Shown here piece after piece: positions 10,346 through 21,454 of a stretch of 64,000 nt of DNA. Source of the stretch: Zea mays (Eukaryota > Streptophyta > Magnoliopsida > Poales > Poaceae); NCBI RefSeq assembly GCF_902167145.1, contig NC_050097.1, positions 145,105,982 to 145,169,981 of the forward strand, written 5' to 3'. The notes beneath the pieces were generated by a model, which saw only the letters and a list, made by a program, of their open reading frames with translations, ran no database searches and was not told the DNA's origin. A program made the position numbers and the translations under genes. Position 1 is the stretch's first letter. Every line of letters starts with the position of its first letter.

Positions 10346-13300
10346 TTGCAGGTTTATGCATCCGGGGGTTCAAGCTGGATTATTGACAGCGGATGCACAA
10401 ACCATATGATGGGGGAGAAGAAGATGTTCACCTCCTACATCAAAAACAGAGATTCCCAAGATTCAATAATATTCGGTGATGGGAATCAAGGCAAGGTAAA
10501 AGGGCTAGGTAAAATTGCAATCTCCAATGAGCATTCTATCTCTAATGTGTTTCTAGTGGAGAGTCTTGGATATAATTTGCTATCTGTTAGTCAATTATGC
10601 AATATGGGATATAATTGTTTGTTTACAAATGTAGATGTATCTGTCTTTAGAAGATGTGATGGTTCACTAGCCTTTAAGGGTGTACTAGACGGCAAGCTTT
10701 ACTTAGTTGATTTTGCAAAAGAAGAGGCCGGTCTAGATGCATGCTTAATGGCTAAGACTTGCATGGGCTGGCTGTGGCATCGCCGCTTAGCACATGTGGG
10801 GATGAAGAACCTCCACAAGCTTATAAAGGGAGAACATGTGATAGGTCTAACCAATGTTCATTTCGAAAAAGATAGACCTTGTGCAGCTTGTCAAGCAGGG
10901 AAACAGGTGGGAGGCTCTCATCACACCAAAAATGTGATGACAACATCAAGACCCCTGGAGCTGCTACATATGGACCTCTTCGAACCCGTCGCCTATCTGA
11001 GCATAGGAGGAAGTAAGTATGGTCTAGTTATCGTTGATGACTTTTCCCGCTTCACTTGGGTGTTCTTTTTGCAGGACAAGTCTGAAACCCAAGGGACCCT
11101 CAAGCGCTTCCTCAGGAGAGCTCAAAATGAGTTTGAGCTCAAGGTGAAGAAGATAAGGAGCGACAACGGGTCCGAATTCAAGAACCTTCAAGTGGAGGAG
11201 TTTCTTGAGGAGGAGGGGATCAAGCACGAGTTCTCCGCTCCCTACACACCTCAGCAGAATGGTGTGGTAGAGAGGAAGAACAGGACGCTAATCGATATGG
11301 CAAGGACGATGCTTGGAGAATTCAAGACCCCCGAGTGTTTCTGGTCGAAAGCCGTGAACACGGCTTGCCACGCCATCAACAGGGTCTACCTTCATCGCCT
11401 CCTTAGGAAGACTTCGTATGAGCTACTAACCGGTAACAAACCCAATGTATCTTACTTTCGTGTATTTGGGAGCAAGTGCTACATTCTAGTAAAGAAGGGT
11501 AGAAATTCTAAGTTTGCTCCCAAAGCTGTAGAAGGGTTTTTGTTAGGTTATGACTCAAATACAAAGGCGTATAGAGTCTTCAACAAATCATCAGGTTTGG
11601 TTGAAGTCTCTAGCGACGTTGTATTTGATGAGACTAATGGCTCTCCAAGAGAGCAAGTTGTTGATTGTGATGATGTAGATGAAGAAGATGTTCCGACAGC
11701 CGCTATACGAACCATGGCGATTGGAGAAGTACGGCCACAGGAACAAGATGAACGAGATCAACCTTCTTCCTCAACAATGGTGCATTCCCCAACTCAAAAC
11801 GATGAACAGGTTCATCAAGAGGAGTGTGATCAAGGGGGAGCACAAGATGATCATGTGATGGAGGAAGAAGCACAACCGGCACCTCCAACCCAAGTTCGAG
11901 CAATGATTCAAAGGGATCATCCCGTCGACCAAATTCTGGGTGATATTAGCAAGGGAGTAACTACTCGATCTCGATTAGTTAATTTTTGTGAGCATTACTC
12001 CTTTGTCTCTTCTATTGAGCCTTTCAGGGTAGAAGAGGCCTTGCTAGATCCGGATTGGGTGTTAGCCATGCAGGAGGAGCTCAACAACTTCAAGAGAAAT
12101 GAAGTTTGGACTCTGGTGCCTCGTCCCAAGCAAAATGTTGTGGGAACCAAGTGGGTGTTCCGTAACAAACAAGACAAGCACGGAGTGGTGACAAGGAACA
12201 AGGCTAGACTTGTGGCAAAAGGTTATGCCCAAGTCGCAGGTTTGGACTTTGAGGAGACTTTTGCTCCTGTGGCTAGACTAGAATCAATTCGTATCTTGCT
12301 AGCATATGCCGCTCACCATTCTTTCAGGTTGTTCCAAATGGATGTGAAGAGCGCTTTCCTCAACGGGCCAATCAAGGAGGAGGTGTACGTGGAGCAACCC
12401 CCTGGCTTCGAGGATGAACGGTACCCCGACCACGTGTGTAAGCTCTCTAAGGCGCTCTATGGACTTAAGCAAGCCCCAAGAGCATGGTATGAATGCCTTA
12501 GAGACTTTCTAATTGTTAATGCTTTTGAGGTTGGGAAAGCCGATCCAACTCTTTTTACTAAGACATGTGATGGTGATTTGTTTGTGTGCCAAATTTATGT
12601 CGATGACATAATATTTGGTTCTACTAACCAAAAGTCTTGTGAAGAGTTTAGCAGGGTGATGACGCAGAAATTCGAGATGTCGATGATGGGCGAGTTGACC
12701 TACTTCCTTGGGTTCCAAGTGAAGCAACTCAAGGACGGCACCTTCATCTCCCAAACGAAGTACACGCAAGATCTGCTAAAGCGGTTTGGGATGAAGGACG
12801 CCAAGCCCGCAAAGACTCCGATGGGGACCGACGGACACACCGACCTCAACAAAGGAGGTAAGTCCGTTGATCAAAAAGCATACCGGTCAATGATAGGGTC
12901 TTTACTTTATTTATGTGCTAGTAGACCAGATATTATGCTTAGCGTATGCATGTGTGCTAGGTTTCAATCCGATCCTAAGGAGTGTCACTTAGTGGCGGTG
13001 AAGCGAATTCTTAGATATTTGGTTGCTACGCCTTGCTTCGGGCTCTGGTATCCAAAGGGGTCTACCTTTGACTTGGTTGGATACTCAGATTCCGACTATG
13101 CTGGATGTAAGGTCGATAGGAAGAGTACATCGGGGACGTGCCAATTCTTAGGAAGGTCCCTGGTGTCATGGAACTCTAAGAAACAAACCTCCGTTGCCCT
13201 ATCCACCGCTGAGGCCGAGTACGTTGCCGCAGGACAGTGTTGCGCGCAACTACTTTGGATGAGGCAAACCCTCAGGGACTTTGGCTACAATCTGAGCAAA

Positions 13301-13549
13301 GTTCCACTCCTATGTGATAATGAGAGTGCTATCCGAATAGCGGAAAATCCTGTTGAGCACAGCCGCACAAAGCACATTGACATCCGACATCACTTTTTGA
13401 GAGACCACCAGCAAAAGGGGGATATCGAAGTGTTTCATGTTAGCACCGAGAACCAGCTAGCCGATATCTTTACCAAGCCTCTAGATGAGAAGACCTTTTG
13501 CAGGCTGCGTAGTGAGCTCAATATCTTAGATTCACGGAACTTAGATTGA
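10346..13549 (+). CDS. pol: E1 pol polyprotein (protease-integrase-RT-RNase H), intact
   Basis: Uninterrupted 1067-codon frame, offset +1 to gag and open from about 10301; no ATG decides the start. The first recognisable residues follow an AG at 10350-10351 (see findings). Seen: aspartic protease WIIDSGC (Asp about residue 14), GAG-pre-integrase H-H-C-C (LWHRRLAH to CAACQAG, about 143-190), integrase catalytic Asp near 210, then RSDNGSEF and [12 protein letters not shown] (D, E); RT with YVDD at about 751-754 (12596-12607); RNase H with DSDYAGC and STAEAEY; end at TAA. Gene order is Copia-type. One oddity: the residue after MDLF is Glu where E3 has Gly, next to the first catalytic Asp of integrase. 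It makes cDNA and integrates it into host DNA. Confidence 0.96.
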   Translation: MQVYASGGSSWIIDSGCTNHMMGEKKMFTSYIKNRDSQDSIIFGDGNQGKVKGLGKIAISNEHSISNVFLVESLGYNLLSVSQLCNMGYNCLFTNVDVSVFRRCDGSLAFKGVLDGKLYLVDFAKEEAGLDACLMAKTCMGWLWHRRLAHVGMKNLHKLIKGEHVIGLTNVHFEKDRPCAACQAGKQVGGSHHTKNVMTTSRPLELLHMDLFEPVAYLSIGGSKYGLVIVDDFSRFTWVFFLQDKSETQGTLKRFLRRAQNEFELKVKKIRSDNGSEFKNLQVEEFLEEEGIKHEFSAPYTPQQNGVVERKNRTLIDMARTMLGEFKTPECFWSKAVNTACHAINRVYLHRLLRKTSYELLTGNKPNVSYFRVFGSKCYILVKKGRNSKFAPKAVEGFLLGYDSNTKAYRVFNKSSGLVEVSSDVVFDETNGSPREQVVDCDDVDEEDVPTAAIRTMAIGEVRPQEQDERDQPSSSTMVHSPTQNDEQVHQEECDQGGAQDDHVMEEEAQPAPPTQVRAMIQRDHPVDQILGDISKGVTTRSRLVNFCEHYSFVSSIEPFRVEEALLDPDWVLAMQEELNNFKRNEVWTLVPRPKQNVVGTKWVFRNKQDKHGVVTRNKARLVAKGYAQVAGLDFEETFAPVARLESIRILLAYAAHHSFRLFQMDVKSAFLNGPIKEEVYVEQPPGFEDERYPDHVCKLSKALYGLKQAPRAWYECLRDFLIVNAFEVGKADPTLFTKTCDGDLFVCQIYVDDIIFGSTNQKSCEEFSRVMTQKFEMSMMGELTYFLGFQVKQLKDGTFISQTKYTQDLLKRFGMKDAKPAKTPMGTDGHTDLNKGGKSVDQKAYRSMIGSLLYLCASRPDIMLSVCMCARFQSDPKECHLVAVKRILRYLVATPCFGLWYPKGSTFDLVGYSDSDYAGCKVDRKSTSGTCQFLGRSLVSWNSKKQTSVALSTAEAEYVAAGQCCAQLLWMRQTLRDFGYNLSKVPLLCDNESAIRIAENPVEHSRTKHIDIRHHFLRDHQQKGDIEVFHVSTENQLADIFTKPLDEKTFCRLRSELNILDSRNLD

Positions 13550-14338
13550 AATGTAGCATACATGTGTTTATGTTTTTGATCATGTTCATTCTGCATATTG
13601 TTGCTTATTTTGGTGCTCAAGTTGTACAAACACTCCCTGGACCTCACAAGTCCTGTTTGCAAGTGATGCACATATTTAGGGGGAGCTGTGCTACAACTTG
13701 ACCCTTTGGGACTAACCATGTACTTGAGTTTGGTTGTTTTAGTCTCCAAGGATAATTAAAAAGGGAAAAAGGTGGACTTAGAGAAGGCAAGACTTCCACT
13801 GCACTCCGATGAAAAGAGTAACTCTTCCAAGTTCATCTTTAAACTCTTATTGCCTATTTGCTCTTAATTGAAGATTTTGGTGAGGCAATGGGGTTAAAGG
13901 GCCAAGATTGATCCCGTTTTGGTGCTTGATGCCAAAGGGGGAGAAAATAAAGGCCAAAGCAATAAATGGATCAGCTACCACTTGAGAAACTTTGAAAATA
14001 GTAGGATAGAGCTTTTGGTTTGTCAAAACTCTTGCATTGTCTCTTTTGTCAAAAGTTGGCCTCTTGTGGGGAGAAGTGTTGATTATGGGAAAAAGGGGGA
14101 GTTCTGGAATCTTGAATCAATTTTCTTTGGAAAACCTCTCTTTATGTCTCTACAAGTGGATTTTACTTATAGATAGGATTTTGTGTTTGATTTGCAAAAA
14201 CAAACCAAGTGGTGGCAAAGGATGATCCATATATGCCAAATTGAATCAAAATAAACTTGAGTTTTTATTTGAAGTGATATTGCACTTGTTCTAGTTGCCT
14301 TATGTTGTTTTGGCATAAATCACCAAAAAGGGGGAGAT
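13550..14338 (+). other. E1 3' untranslated region with repeated polypurine tracts
   Basis: No ORF of note. AGGGGGAG-type tracts occur near 13678, 13936, 14094 and, next to the LTR, 14325-14338 (AAAAAGGGGGAGAT). The last one is the functional plus-strand primer site by position. Multi-copy tracts upstream of the 3' LTR are a known Sirevirus trait as I recall it. Confidence 0.8.
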
Positions 14339-14582
14339 TGAAAGGGAAATGTGCCCTTGGGCCATTTCTAAGTATTTTGGTGATTGAGTGCCAACACAAA
14401 GTGCTTAAATGTGAATCTATGCCCATGGATGGACAAAGTGCAAATCAAGAGCAAAGGTATGTTTCTAAGTCTTAGTACATTGGTTTTGTGTACTAATATA
14501 CTTGTCTAAGTATCAGAAACAGAAAGAAGAAGAAAAGAGAAGAGTTGGTTGTGTACAGCCAAGAGGCTGTTTCGGTCTGGGG

Positions 14583-14932
14583 CACCGGACTGTCCGGTGG
14601 TGCACCGGACAGTGTCCGGTGCGCCAGGTTGCCTCGGGCGAAGTGGCCGCTCTCGGGAATTCGCCGACGGCGTACGGCTAAAATTCACCGGACTGTCCGG
14701 TGTGCACCGGACTGTCCGGTGAGCCAACGGTCGGCCGGGCCAACGGTCGGCCGCGCGATCTGCGCGGGACACGTGGCCGAGCCAACGGTCGGAAGGGGGC
14801 ACCGGACTGTCCGGTGTGCACCAGACATGTCCGGTGCGCCAACGGCTCCCAGATCTGCAACGGTCGGCTGCGTCATTTTAGGAAGGAGATCGGGCACCGG
14901 ACAGTGTCCGGTGTGCACCGGACTGTCTGGTG
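14583..14932 (+). promoter_or_regulatory. U3 palindrome array of E1 3' LTR
   Basis: Eight CACCGGAC/GTCCGGTG modules from 14583 to 14932, in the same order as in the 5' LTR apart from one missing 22-bp unit in the first cluster. Confidence 0.85.
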
Positions 14933-15000
14933 CCCCCGATGACAGAAGGCAAGAATGGCCTTCCAGATTTGTGCTCAACGGCTCCTAGCTGCCTTGGGGC

Positions 15001-15008
15001 TATAAAAG
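15001..15008 (+). promoter_or_regulatory. TATA box of E1 3' LTR
   Basis: TATAAAAG in the same context as at 7313. Since the U3 is complete, it could drive transcription outward into E8 and E2. Confidence 0.75.
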
Positions 15009-15617
15009 GGACCCCTAGGCGCATGGAGGAGAAGAACAAGCAACCTTAGAGCATTCTTGATCATCCACACTCAGTCTTTGCGCATTCGTTTGTCATTCTC
15101 AGTGATTCGAGCCCCGTTCTAGTGAGAACTTTGAGATAGTCTTTTGAGCTCCATTCTTGGCCGTGTGTGTGCGCATTTTGCTGTGGATTTGTGTGTGTTG
15201 CTTCCATCCCTTACTCCGTATTTCTTTGTGAATCTCAAGTGTAAGGGCGAGAGGCTCCAAGTTGTGGAGATTCCTCGCAAACGGGATATTGAAAGGCAAA
15301 GCAAAACACCGTGGTATTCAAGTTGGTCTTTGGACCGCTTGAGAGGGGTTGATTGCAACCCTCGTCCGTTGGGACGCCACAACGTGGAGTAGGCAAGCGT
15401 TGGTCTTGGCCGAACCACGGGATAACCACTGTGTCATCTCTGTGTTTGATCTCTTGTGGTATTGTGTTTTGTTGAGACTTCTCTCTAGCCACTTGGCGAT
15501 TATTGCTCTAACACTTAACAAGTTTTTGTGGCTATAAGTTTAAGTTTCACAGGATCACCTATTCACCCCCCCTCTAGGTGCTCTCACAAACGGGTCCTCA
15601 AACTTTGCGGGCACATG

Positions 15618-16410
15618 TGAGAGCACTTAGAGAAGGTGAATGAGTGATCCTGCACAATAATCACTAAAAACACAAACTTGATCTAAAATGAGAGTTAGTG
15701 CAAAACTTAAATCAAGTTAGAGAGAAGAAGAGAGAAAGTTCTCTTCACTTGGTTGCTCTTTCAAGATATGAATAAGACTAAGATCAATATTCCAAGTGAA
15801 TGAGGAGGACTAAGAAAGAGATAAAATCACAAGAAAGTAAATGCATAAGAGAGACAAACAATTTTATCCCATGGTTTGGCCAAGCCTGAAATGTTTGCCT
15901 ACATCCATGTTGCGATGTCCCAACGGACAAGGGTTGCACTCAACCCCACTCAAGTGATCCAAAAAAGCAAACTTGAGTGCCATGGTCTTCCTTAAATCAA
16001 TAGTATTCCTCTCACAATGAATCTCCACAAATTGAAGTCTCTTACAGCCATACACAAATCAGTGTTACAACTTAAGCACAAGAGAGGGAGAGAGTACACA
16101 CACAAGAGCAATACGCAGCAACACAACGCAAGAGAGAAGATCATAAGTGCGCTAAGTCACAAAGACACAAGAACAACTTAGAACCAGTGTCTGAATATCA
16201 CTAAATCACTAGAACATGTTGCAGTAAAGAGTCGGAGTGGTGTGTTGCCTTGGAGTACTTGGGTGCTGTAGGAGGTCGCCATGGGGTACTTTTATAGCCC
16301 CCAAAGGCCCCATAGTTATTGTCCCTTCCATGCAAAAACGTACCAAAATCTGGCTCACTGCGGGGGTATCAGAACGGTCCGGTGCATCACCAGACCGGGT
16401 CCACGTATCC
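15618..16410 (-). repeat. E8 3' LTR, distal part (R/U5 side)
   Basis: Read on the minus strand it ends in ...GTGCTCTCA like E1, but it is strongly diverged. A TATA box on the minus strand (TATAAAAG, plus coordinates 16289-16296) lies near the split. Bases 16406-16410 (TATCC) are the E2 target duplication. Confidence 0.8.
16289..16296 (-). promoter_or_regulatory. TATA box of E8 LTR
   Basis: Minus-strand TATAAAAG in 'gggctataaaagtaccc'. E2 inserted about 115 bases upstream of it, separating the core promoter from its U3. Confidence 0.6.
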
Positions 16411-19400
16411 TGTAACACCCCTGGTGTTACTATAACTAAAACTTGAGCATGGCATCATAAGCATTGGCATTGCATATGTTTGACACACCTAGAGTGCATT
16501 CACTTGGCAAAAATTTCAAACAAGTTGTATTGTTTTAATGTTTTGCAAATAGGACCCTGGATAGGAAGCTTTACCCTAAATAGGGATTAAAGGGGTAAAA
16601 CCTAACCCAAATTGAGAAAACCTAAAGGCTTTAGGGAAATAGTTGTAGAATATCCCTAAAAACAAAGTTGAATCACATTTATACCCCTGGGACACTAAAA
16701 ACCCTAATTGGAACCCTGGAAAACTCTAAAACTAAACCCTAGGGGCCTATGTGCAAAATTAGTCCACTTTTGGGCTAAAGTGCAAAAACCAAGTAAAATA
16801 AGTGTTTTAAGTCATTTGGTTCACAAATATGTGGACTTGAAAGCCAAACCCTAAGTTTTGGACTTAAATGCAAAAAGGACCTCAATTTTGATTCCTATGC
16901 TAAGTCTGAAAATAGGGTTATAGGCCCAACTTTGGGGCTGTGTAGCTTTCAAAATAGTGAGAATTCATATTAGGTGACCACATCAAAGTTGAAGACCAAA
17001 CATAGGAGAACAACTTTGTTTAAGGGTTTAAGCCATGTTCTTGTGAAAAACTGGAAGATAATCATGCACAAAGTTGGACTGTCAGGCTGGTATAGACTGA
17101 ACTTCTGTTGGACAGTGATCTTGATCCAACATTAAGAGACATTTAGACTAATATCCAGTGGAAATCTACCTATGGTTGCCATAGCAAGGTTGTAGTTGGT
17201 ATAATACTCTACAAGTTTGCTGCAAAGATTAACTTGTGTTACCACAGAAATTTGGGAGAAAATTAAGCTCCAACTTGGTCTGTCAGACAAGCTTTGCACT
17301 GAATCAAGGCGCACTGTTCACCGATCTTCAGAAAAATCACGCCGGCGATAAGAACGCCACCGCAGCGTGGATGGTCGTCGGCGACCACGGTAAAAGGCTT
17401 TTGCAACGTGGCGTTAAAACGGGGAGGTGGCATGGCCTGGTTAATCGGCGGCCACCGTGCCATCACCGTGGTCCTATCGAAGCTAGGCTCGCCGCACCTC
17501 CCTTGCGCGTCGACTGATCGGATAAGACCTCGCCGCCGGCCGATTACTGCCGCGCGCCACGTGCTTAAGCACTAGTCCTCATCATGGTGACTCATGGATT
17601 GCATGCCCGGCGATCACCGGAGCCATTGCCACGGTGAAAGCCACTTTCCCCGTACCGAGCTCGCCTCTCCTCTCCGGCCGCCAGCACCCCTCAGCCAAAT
17701 TCTTCACCGTCGCTCGACGCGCCTATAAATTGAGTGCGCCACTAGCTCCATAGGGTAGTCAAGAACCCCGCCACCAAGAATTACCCTCAGTGGATCCCCA
17801 ACGAGCGCGAATCTTGCAATTCCCCCAAATCGGTTCAAACAAGCCGCTAGAACACTTCGCCGTGGTCAGCCCGATTCAGGTCCAATCTCGCCCTCGGTTT
17901 CCTTGTTTCAACATCCTTGCTTGCTCTTGATGCTCGCTGACCCGCTAAATCGAACTAGACCACCCCCAATCCGCGGGAACGTGTGCTCCCATGCTCGGTT
18001 TCCGCCGTGCACATGGACCGGCCGTTCTCGGGGTGTTCGGGTCAAATTAATGTGTGTTACGAGGCCGTCGTAGGCCGGTGAAGCCTCTCCATTAGTTATT
18101 CTGAGCAATCATCGCCGGCCATGGCCGGTACGGACCGTGTCCGGGACGATCTGCGTGCGCGCCGTGGTCAGGGGCATTCGTGGGGAAGAAATAGAAGGGG
18201 AAGGGCTTTTCTGTGATCTGTCAGCGGCACACAGGAATAGTACAGGAACTATTTTCCAGTTACCCAGAACCCCAGGGACCTCTCCGCAAGATCGCCAGCG
18301 CGGGCGCGCGCGCGGGCGCTTTCTCCCTCTGAGCTGGGCCACTGGGCTGAAATCAGCCCAGTTAATTCATCTGTTTCCTTTTTCTTTTTACTCCAGAGCC
18401 AAAACAATTTTAGAAAATGGTAGAAAAATGATAAAATTGTGAAACCAATTTTCCTAGGCTTGTTATTTTCCCTAGAATTTAATAAAAATAGTTTTGTGAT
18501 TTTTAGGGGAAATAAGAAATTTTAGGGTATTTAAAGTAGTTAAAAGTATTAGTTATGGATTTTTAGAAAATAATTGGTAAGTCGAAAAATGCCCAAACTT
18601 TTTATGGGAACTTAAAACAATAATTAGAAGCCTTGGGTAGAGTTTGAATTGATTTGGACCATGTTTGATAACTAGAACCCAAAACCACCCCCCTCTGCCC
18701 TATGAACTCCTTTACCGACTCCGGAAACCCTAAGCTCTCGGAGTTCCGTGAAGGAAAGTTGTATTCAAGACTTAGATAATAAATCTTTATTATCTTCGCA
18801 CTCTCATGCGCATTACATGGCATTCATTCTTATATATATATGGTTATGTTAGAACGTGAAGAAGAAATAGAAGTCACCAAAGAAAGGACACCACCACCCT
18901 CGGATTCTCAAGCAGGCAACTGCTTCTACTTCGATATTTGTGGATCTGAGCCCGACTCACCTGTTAACGAAGGCAAGCCCCGGTGCATTTGCCACCTCCC
19001 TTGATGTTTTTAAAATCTTTCTCACTTGCTTGCTGCATTAGGTGATAGGAGTTGATTGATTAAACAATTCCTGCATTACCTTCCTTGATCTTGATTACCC
19101 TCCTTGAAACCCTGTTTTTACAAAAAGGTTTTCCTATGCTTAGTATTGCTTTAGAAAAATAAAAGGATTTGTTTTACAAAAAGATGATATGGCAAAAGTG
19201 GGTGGGATGTTTTCGAAAATAAAACTTGATGGTGAATCTATCAAAGGCCTTGATGGATTCAACATCGGAAAAGATGTACCTCTGCCAGGTACCAAACTTT
19301 GGGTTTGAAATGATTAAGCTGAGACCGGGCGGGTGACTTGCACGAGAAAGGAGTCTCGGTGTAGTGTCTCCGTCTGAGTCGATTAAGGACCTTGTCGATG

Positions 19401-20451
19401 TAGGCCTGCTGACCGAGGACCCTTTAACTGGTCACATGCTCGTCATGGGTAAGCCTTGCCTCGGGCAGACTAAGGCCAGAATAAGATAACACGAAATGGG
19501 CGTGGAGCGGTGGCGAGAGTAGCGTGTACCCTCCGTGGCAAGAGGCTGGACGGTGGTGTATCTGTGCTCTCGGTTTGCGTGAACCTGATCTGGTCTTAAG
19601 AACCCCGGTGGCGGGTTGACATATGCAAGGGTTAAGTGCTACATATGTCGTGTGATTGGAGATCCTCAGCTGAGTATAATCGATTCGGATCGCCGTACCT
19701 CCGCGGTTATGGAGACTTGGCCACTGACTTACACGTAGCATTCCACTAAAGATGATGGGTCTTTGTTAAGAAATTGGCTAGTGCAGGACCAGTGTTTGAA
19801 CTAGGGTAGAAAGAACTCTAGTTGCAGGTAATTGTACTTAACTTGACAAATAAAACTGGATTTTTAAGGATCCACTTTAGTAAGCATTTCTGCAAAACAG
19901 AGTCTTTGATTATTGAAAAGCCTTACCTTGACTCCCATATAACCAGCATACCCTTGATAGTCTTTTCTTTAGTCGGGTAAGACTTGCTGAGTAATTCCAT
20001 ACTCAGGGTTTATCCCTTCGTTGTTTTTAGGTGAGGAAGTAGCAGATTTCTGTTGCTTCTGTGCCAAGGTGGTTCCTAAGGAGGAAAAACAAGACTGAAG
20101 TGCGGGAGGACTGGGTCCTCCACATAGAAATCTTTTGCTTAAAACTTATCGGGAGGAGTTTGTGCCTCCCTTGGTTTGTATAATATTACTACTTAGCACT
20201 CGCTTTTAGTTCTGGTCTGTAATAAAACAACTTGAGCTTGCTTTTAAAATAAATGTAAGTTACGTAATCGCTTCCGCAATTCCTTATCTCCGATGTTCTG
20301 TAATGTCTGCAAGATGGGTGAATCGTTCCTGGTAAGGTAAGGAAAGATACCGAACTTGTCAAGTAGTTCAGGGGCACCTACAGGGTTGTCTGAAGTCCGT
20401 TGGACAAGGACAACTGTAGGTGGGCCTAATTACTTGGGAGGTTCCGTCACA
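16411..20451 (+). repeat. E2 5' LTR (4041 bp)
   Basis: Begins TGTAACACCCCTGGTGTTAC, in which GTAACACC and GGTGTTAC form an 8-bp inverted repeat, and ends GTTCCGTCACA. No coding gene recognised: short ORFs at 17236-17517 and 18137-18442 recur in the 3' LTR simply because the LTRs are copies. Confidence 0.96.
17724..17730 (+). promoter_or_regulatory. TATA box of E2 5' LTR
   Basis: TATAAAT within 'gcgcctataaattgagtg' in the GC-rich middle of the LTR; the same sequence occurs at 27384-27390. Confidence 0.7.
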
Positions 20452-20453
20452 GC

Positions 20454-20465
20454 TGGTATCGGAGC
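20454..20465 (+). other. E2 primer binding site
   Basis: TGGTATCGGAGC two bases after the LTR end; it differs from the initiator tRNA-Met complement by one base (G for A). E4 has the same variant, so it is a lineage trait rather than decay. Confidence 0.88.
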
Positions 20466-20688
20466 GTAGCCCTTCTTTGCAGATATTATGAGGCATCTTC
20501 AAAAGGATTTTCAAAAGTCTTACCTAAAAACTCTTTTCTCTTCTTACCTAAGTATTCTGAAGAGTCTATCTTAAAGACCAGATAGGAAGAGTGCGATGTA
20601 TAGAAGGTTGAATCGACTAAGGTTGATTCTGTACTTACACATGCATCATGCTAAGAATTATACTAATAACATTTTCCCACTTAGAAAG
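20466..20688 (+). other. E2 leader
   Basis: 223 bases between PBS and the pre-gag ORF, no gene. The end 'acattttcccacttagaaag' before the ATG is pyrimidine-rich with an AG. Confidence 0.6.
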
Positions 20689-21273
20689 ATGCCGCCACGC
20701 ACAAGGCTAACGGCGCGCAAGTCAACTGGACCAATCGGTGTGCCCCGGCATCAACTGGCCCCTCGACATGAAAGCAGTAGCAGTGGGAGTAATGACCCCA
20801 TAGGAGATTTTGAAGCCCGAGTGAGTCGACTTCAAGCAGCGCTGCAACACAGGACCGATGCTTGGGTCGCAGACGGAGATAGAATAAATGAACTAAGAAG
20901 GGATATCCGTCACCTGCAGGATCAGCTTGCTGATCGGGACTTAGCACTCGACTGGGCAGTACAGTCCCGTTTGCTGGCATGTGCTAAGGAAGCTAGGGCT
21001 CAGGCCTGAATCAAGGAACTTAGCTCAACTGTCGACGACCTGCAGGTCTATTGCAATACGTTGCATGAGGAAGTCCATGTACTGTACTCGCAACTACACC
21101 CTAGTGCACCTGCACACCCTGCTGAGGCGGAAGCCGGACCCTCTCACGTTGCGGGACGCGCGCTGGGTGGGGAGTTAGACCTTTTTGAGCCCCCTCCTTC
21201 CATGAGGTTGGTTGACGTCTGGACTCCCACACCTGACGATGAGGCCGCCAAGAGTAATGGGAAGCAGGACTAA
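20689..21273 (+). pseudogene. E2 pre-gag ORF (ORF0-like), coiled-coil protein, one stop
   Basis: ATG at 20689 opens a frame of about 194 codons, broken by one TGA at 21007-21009 (probably from CGA) and ending TAA-free at TAA-equivalent TAA/TAA-like stop 21271-21273 just after 'SNGKQD'. Seen: basic N-terminus (MPPRTRLTARKSTG), Ser-rich linker, then a heptad-like region from about residue 48 (VSRLQAAL..., INELRRDIRHLQDQL) continuing after the stop (LSSTVDDLQVYCNTL), and an acidic tail. No enzyme motif. I do not recognise a domain. From memory, an ORF0 upstream of gag has been described in rice RIRE3/RIRE8; homology to it is inference. Role unknown. Confidence 0.75.
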
Positions 21274-21454
21274 TGGTGTAATAAAAGTAGAGTAGTGTAT
21301 TGTAGGTTGTACTGGTGTATAATAGGTAATGCTATTATATACTAGGTATTGTACCCTGTTGTAAGAGTCTTGAGTCTGTAACATTACTTTTGGTAATGTA
21401 AAATGGAAGGCTTCTTTGGCATTTTATATTTATTTCAAATGTTCTTTGCCACAG
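21274..21454 (+). other. E2 spacer between pre-gag ORF and gag, intron-like
   Basis: 181 AT-rich bases without coding signal. It contains AG|GTAATG at 21324-21331 and ends in a pyrimidine-rich stretch with CAG directly before the gag ATG ('ttctttgccacag'). This resembles an intron end; splicing is not proven. Confidence 0.5.

Larger units (their letters stand above)
6629..15586 (+). mobile_element. E1: complete Opie-like Sirevirus (Ty1/Copia) retrotransposon
   Basis: Two near-identical LTRs (6629-7898, 14339-15586) bracket PBS, gag, pol and polypurine tract in Copia order (protease, integrase, RT, RNase H). The target duplication CAAAC is perfect (6624-6628 and 15587-15591). By hand I count about five substitutions plus one 22-bp unit difference between the LTRs; at the usual grass LTR rate (1.3e-8 per site per year) that suggests roughly 0.15 million years (inference). 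LTR termini TGAAAGGGAAATGTGCCC...GTGCTCTCA are those I know from maize Opie/Ji elements. Pol is intact; gag carries two stops. Confidence 0.96.
14339..15586 (+). repeat. E1 3' LTR (1248 bp)
   Basis: Same termini as the 5' LTR, followed directly by the duplicated CAAAC. It has eight palindromes instead of nine; two carry single-base changes (CACCAGACATG near 14819, GACTGTCTGG near 14927). Confidence 0.97.

Noticed and set aside
13550..14338. Env-like gene after pol, as in some Sireviruses
   Set aside because: Only short frames (at most 85 codons), no signal peptide or membrane segment; the region is polypurine-tract-rich UTR.
17236..17517. 93-codon ORF in both E2 LTRs (also 26895-27176)
   Set aside because: Conserved to the same degree as the non-coding LTR around it, with no domain.
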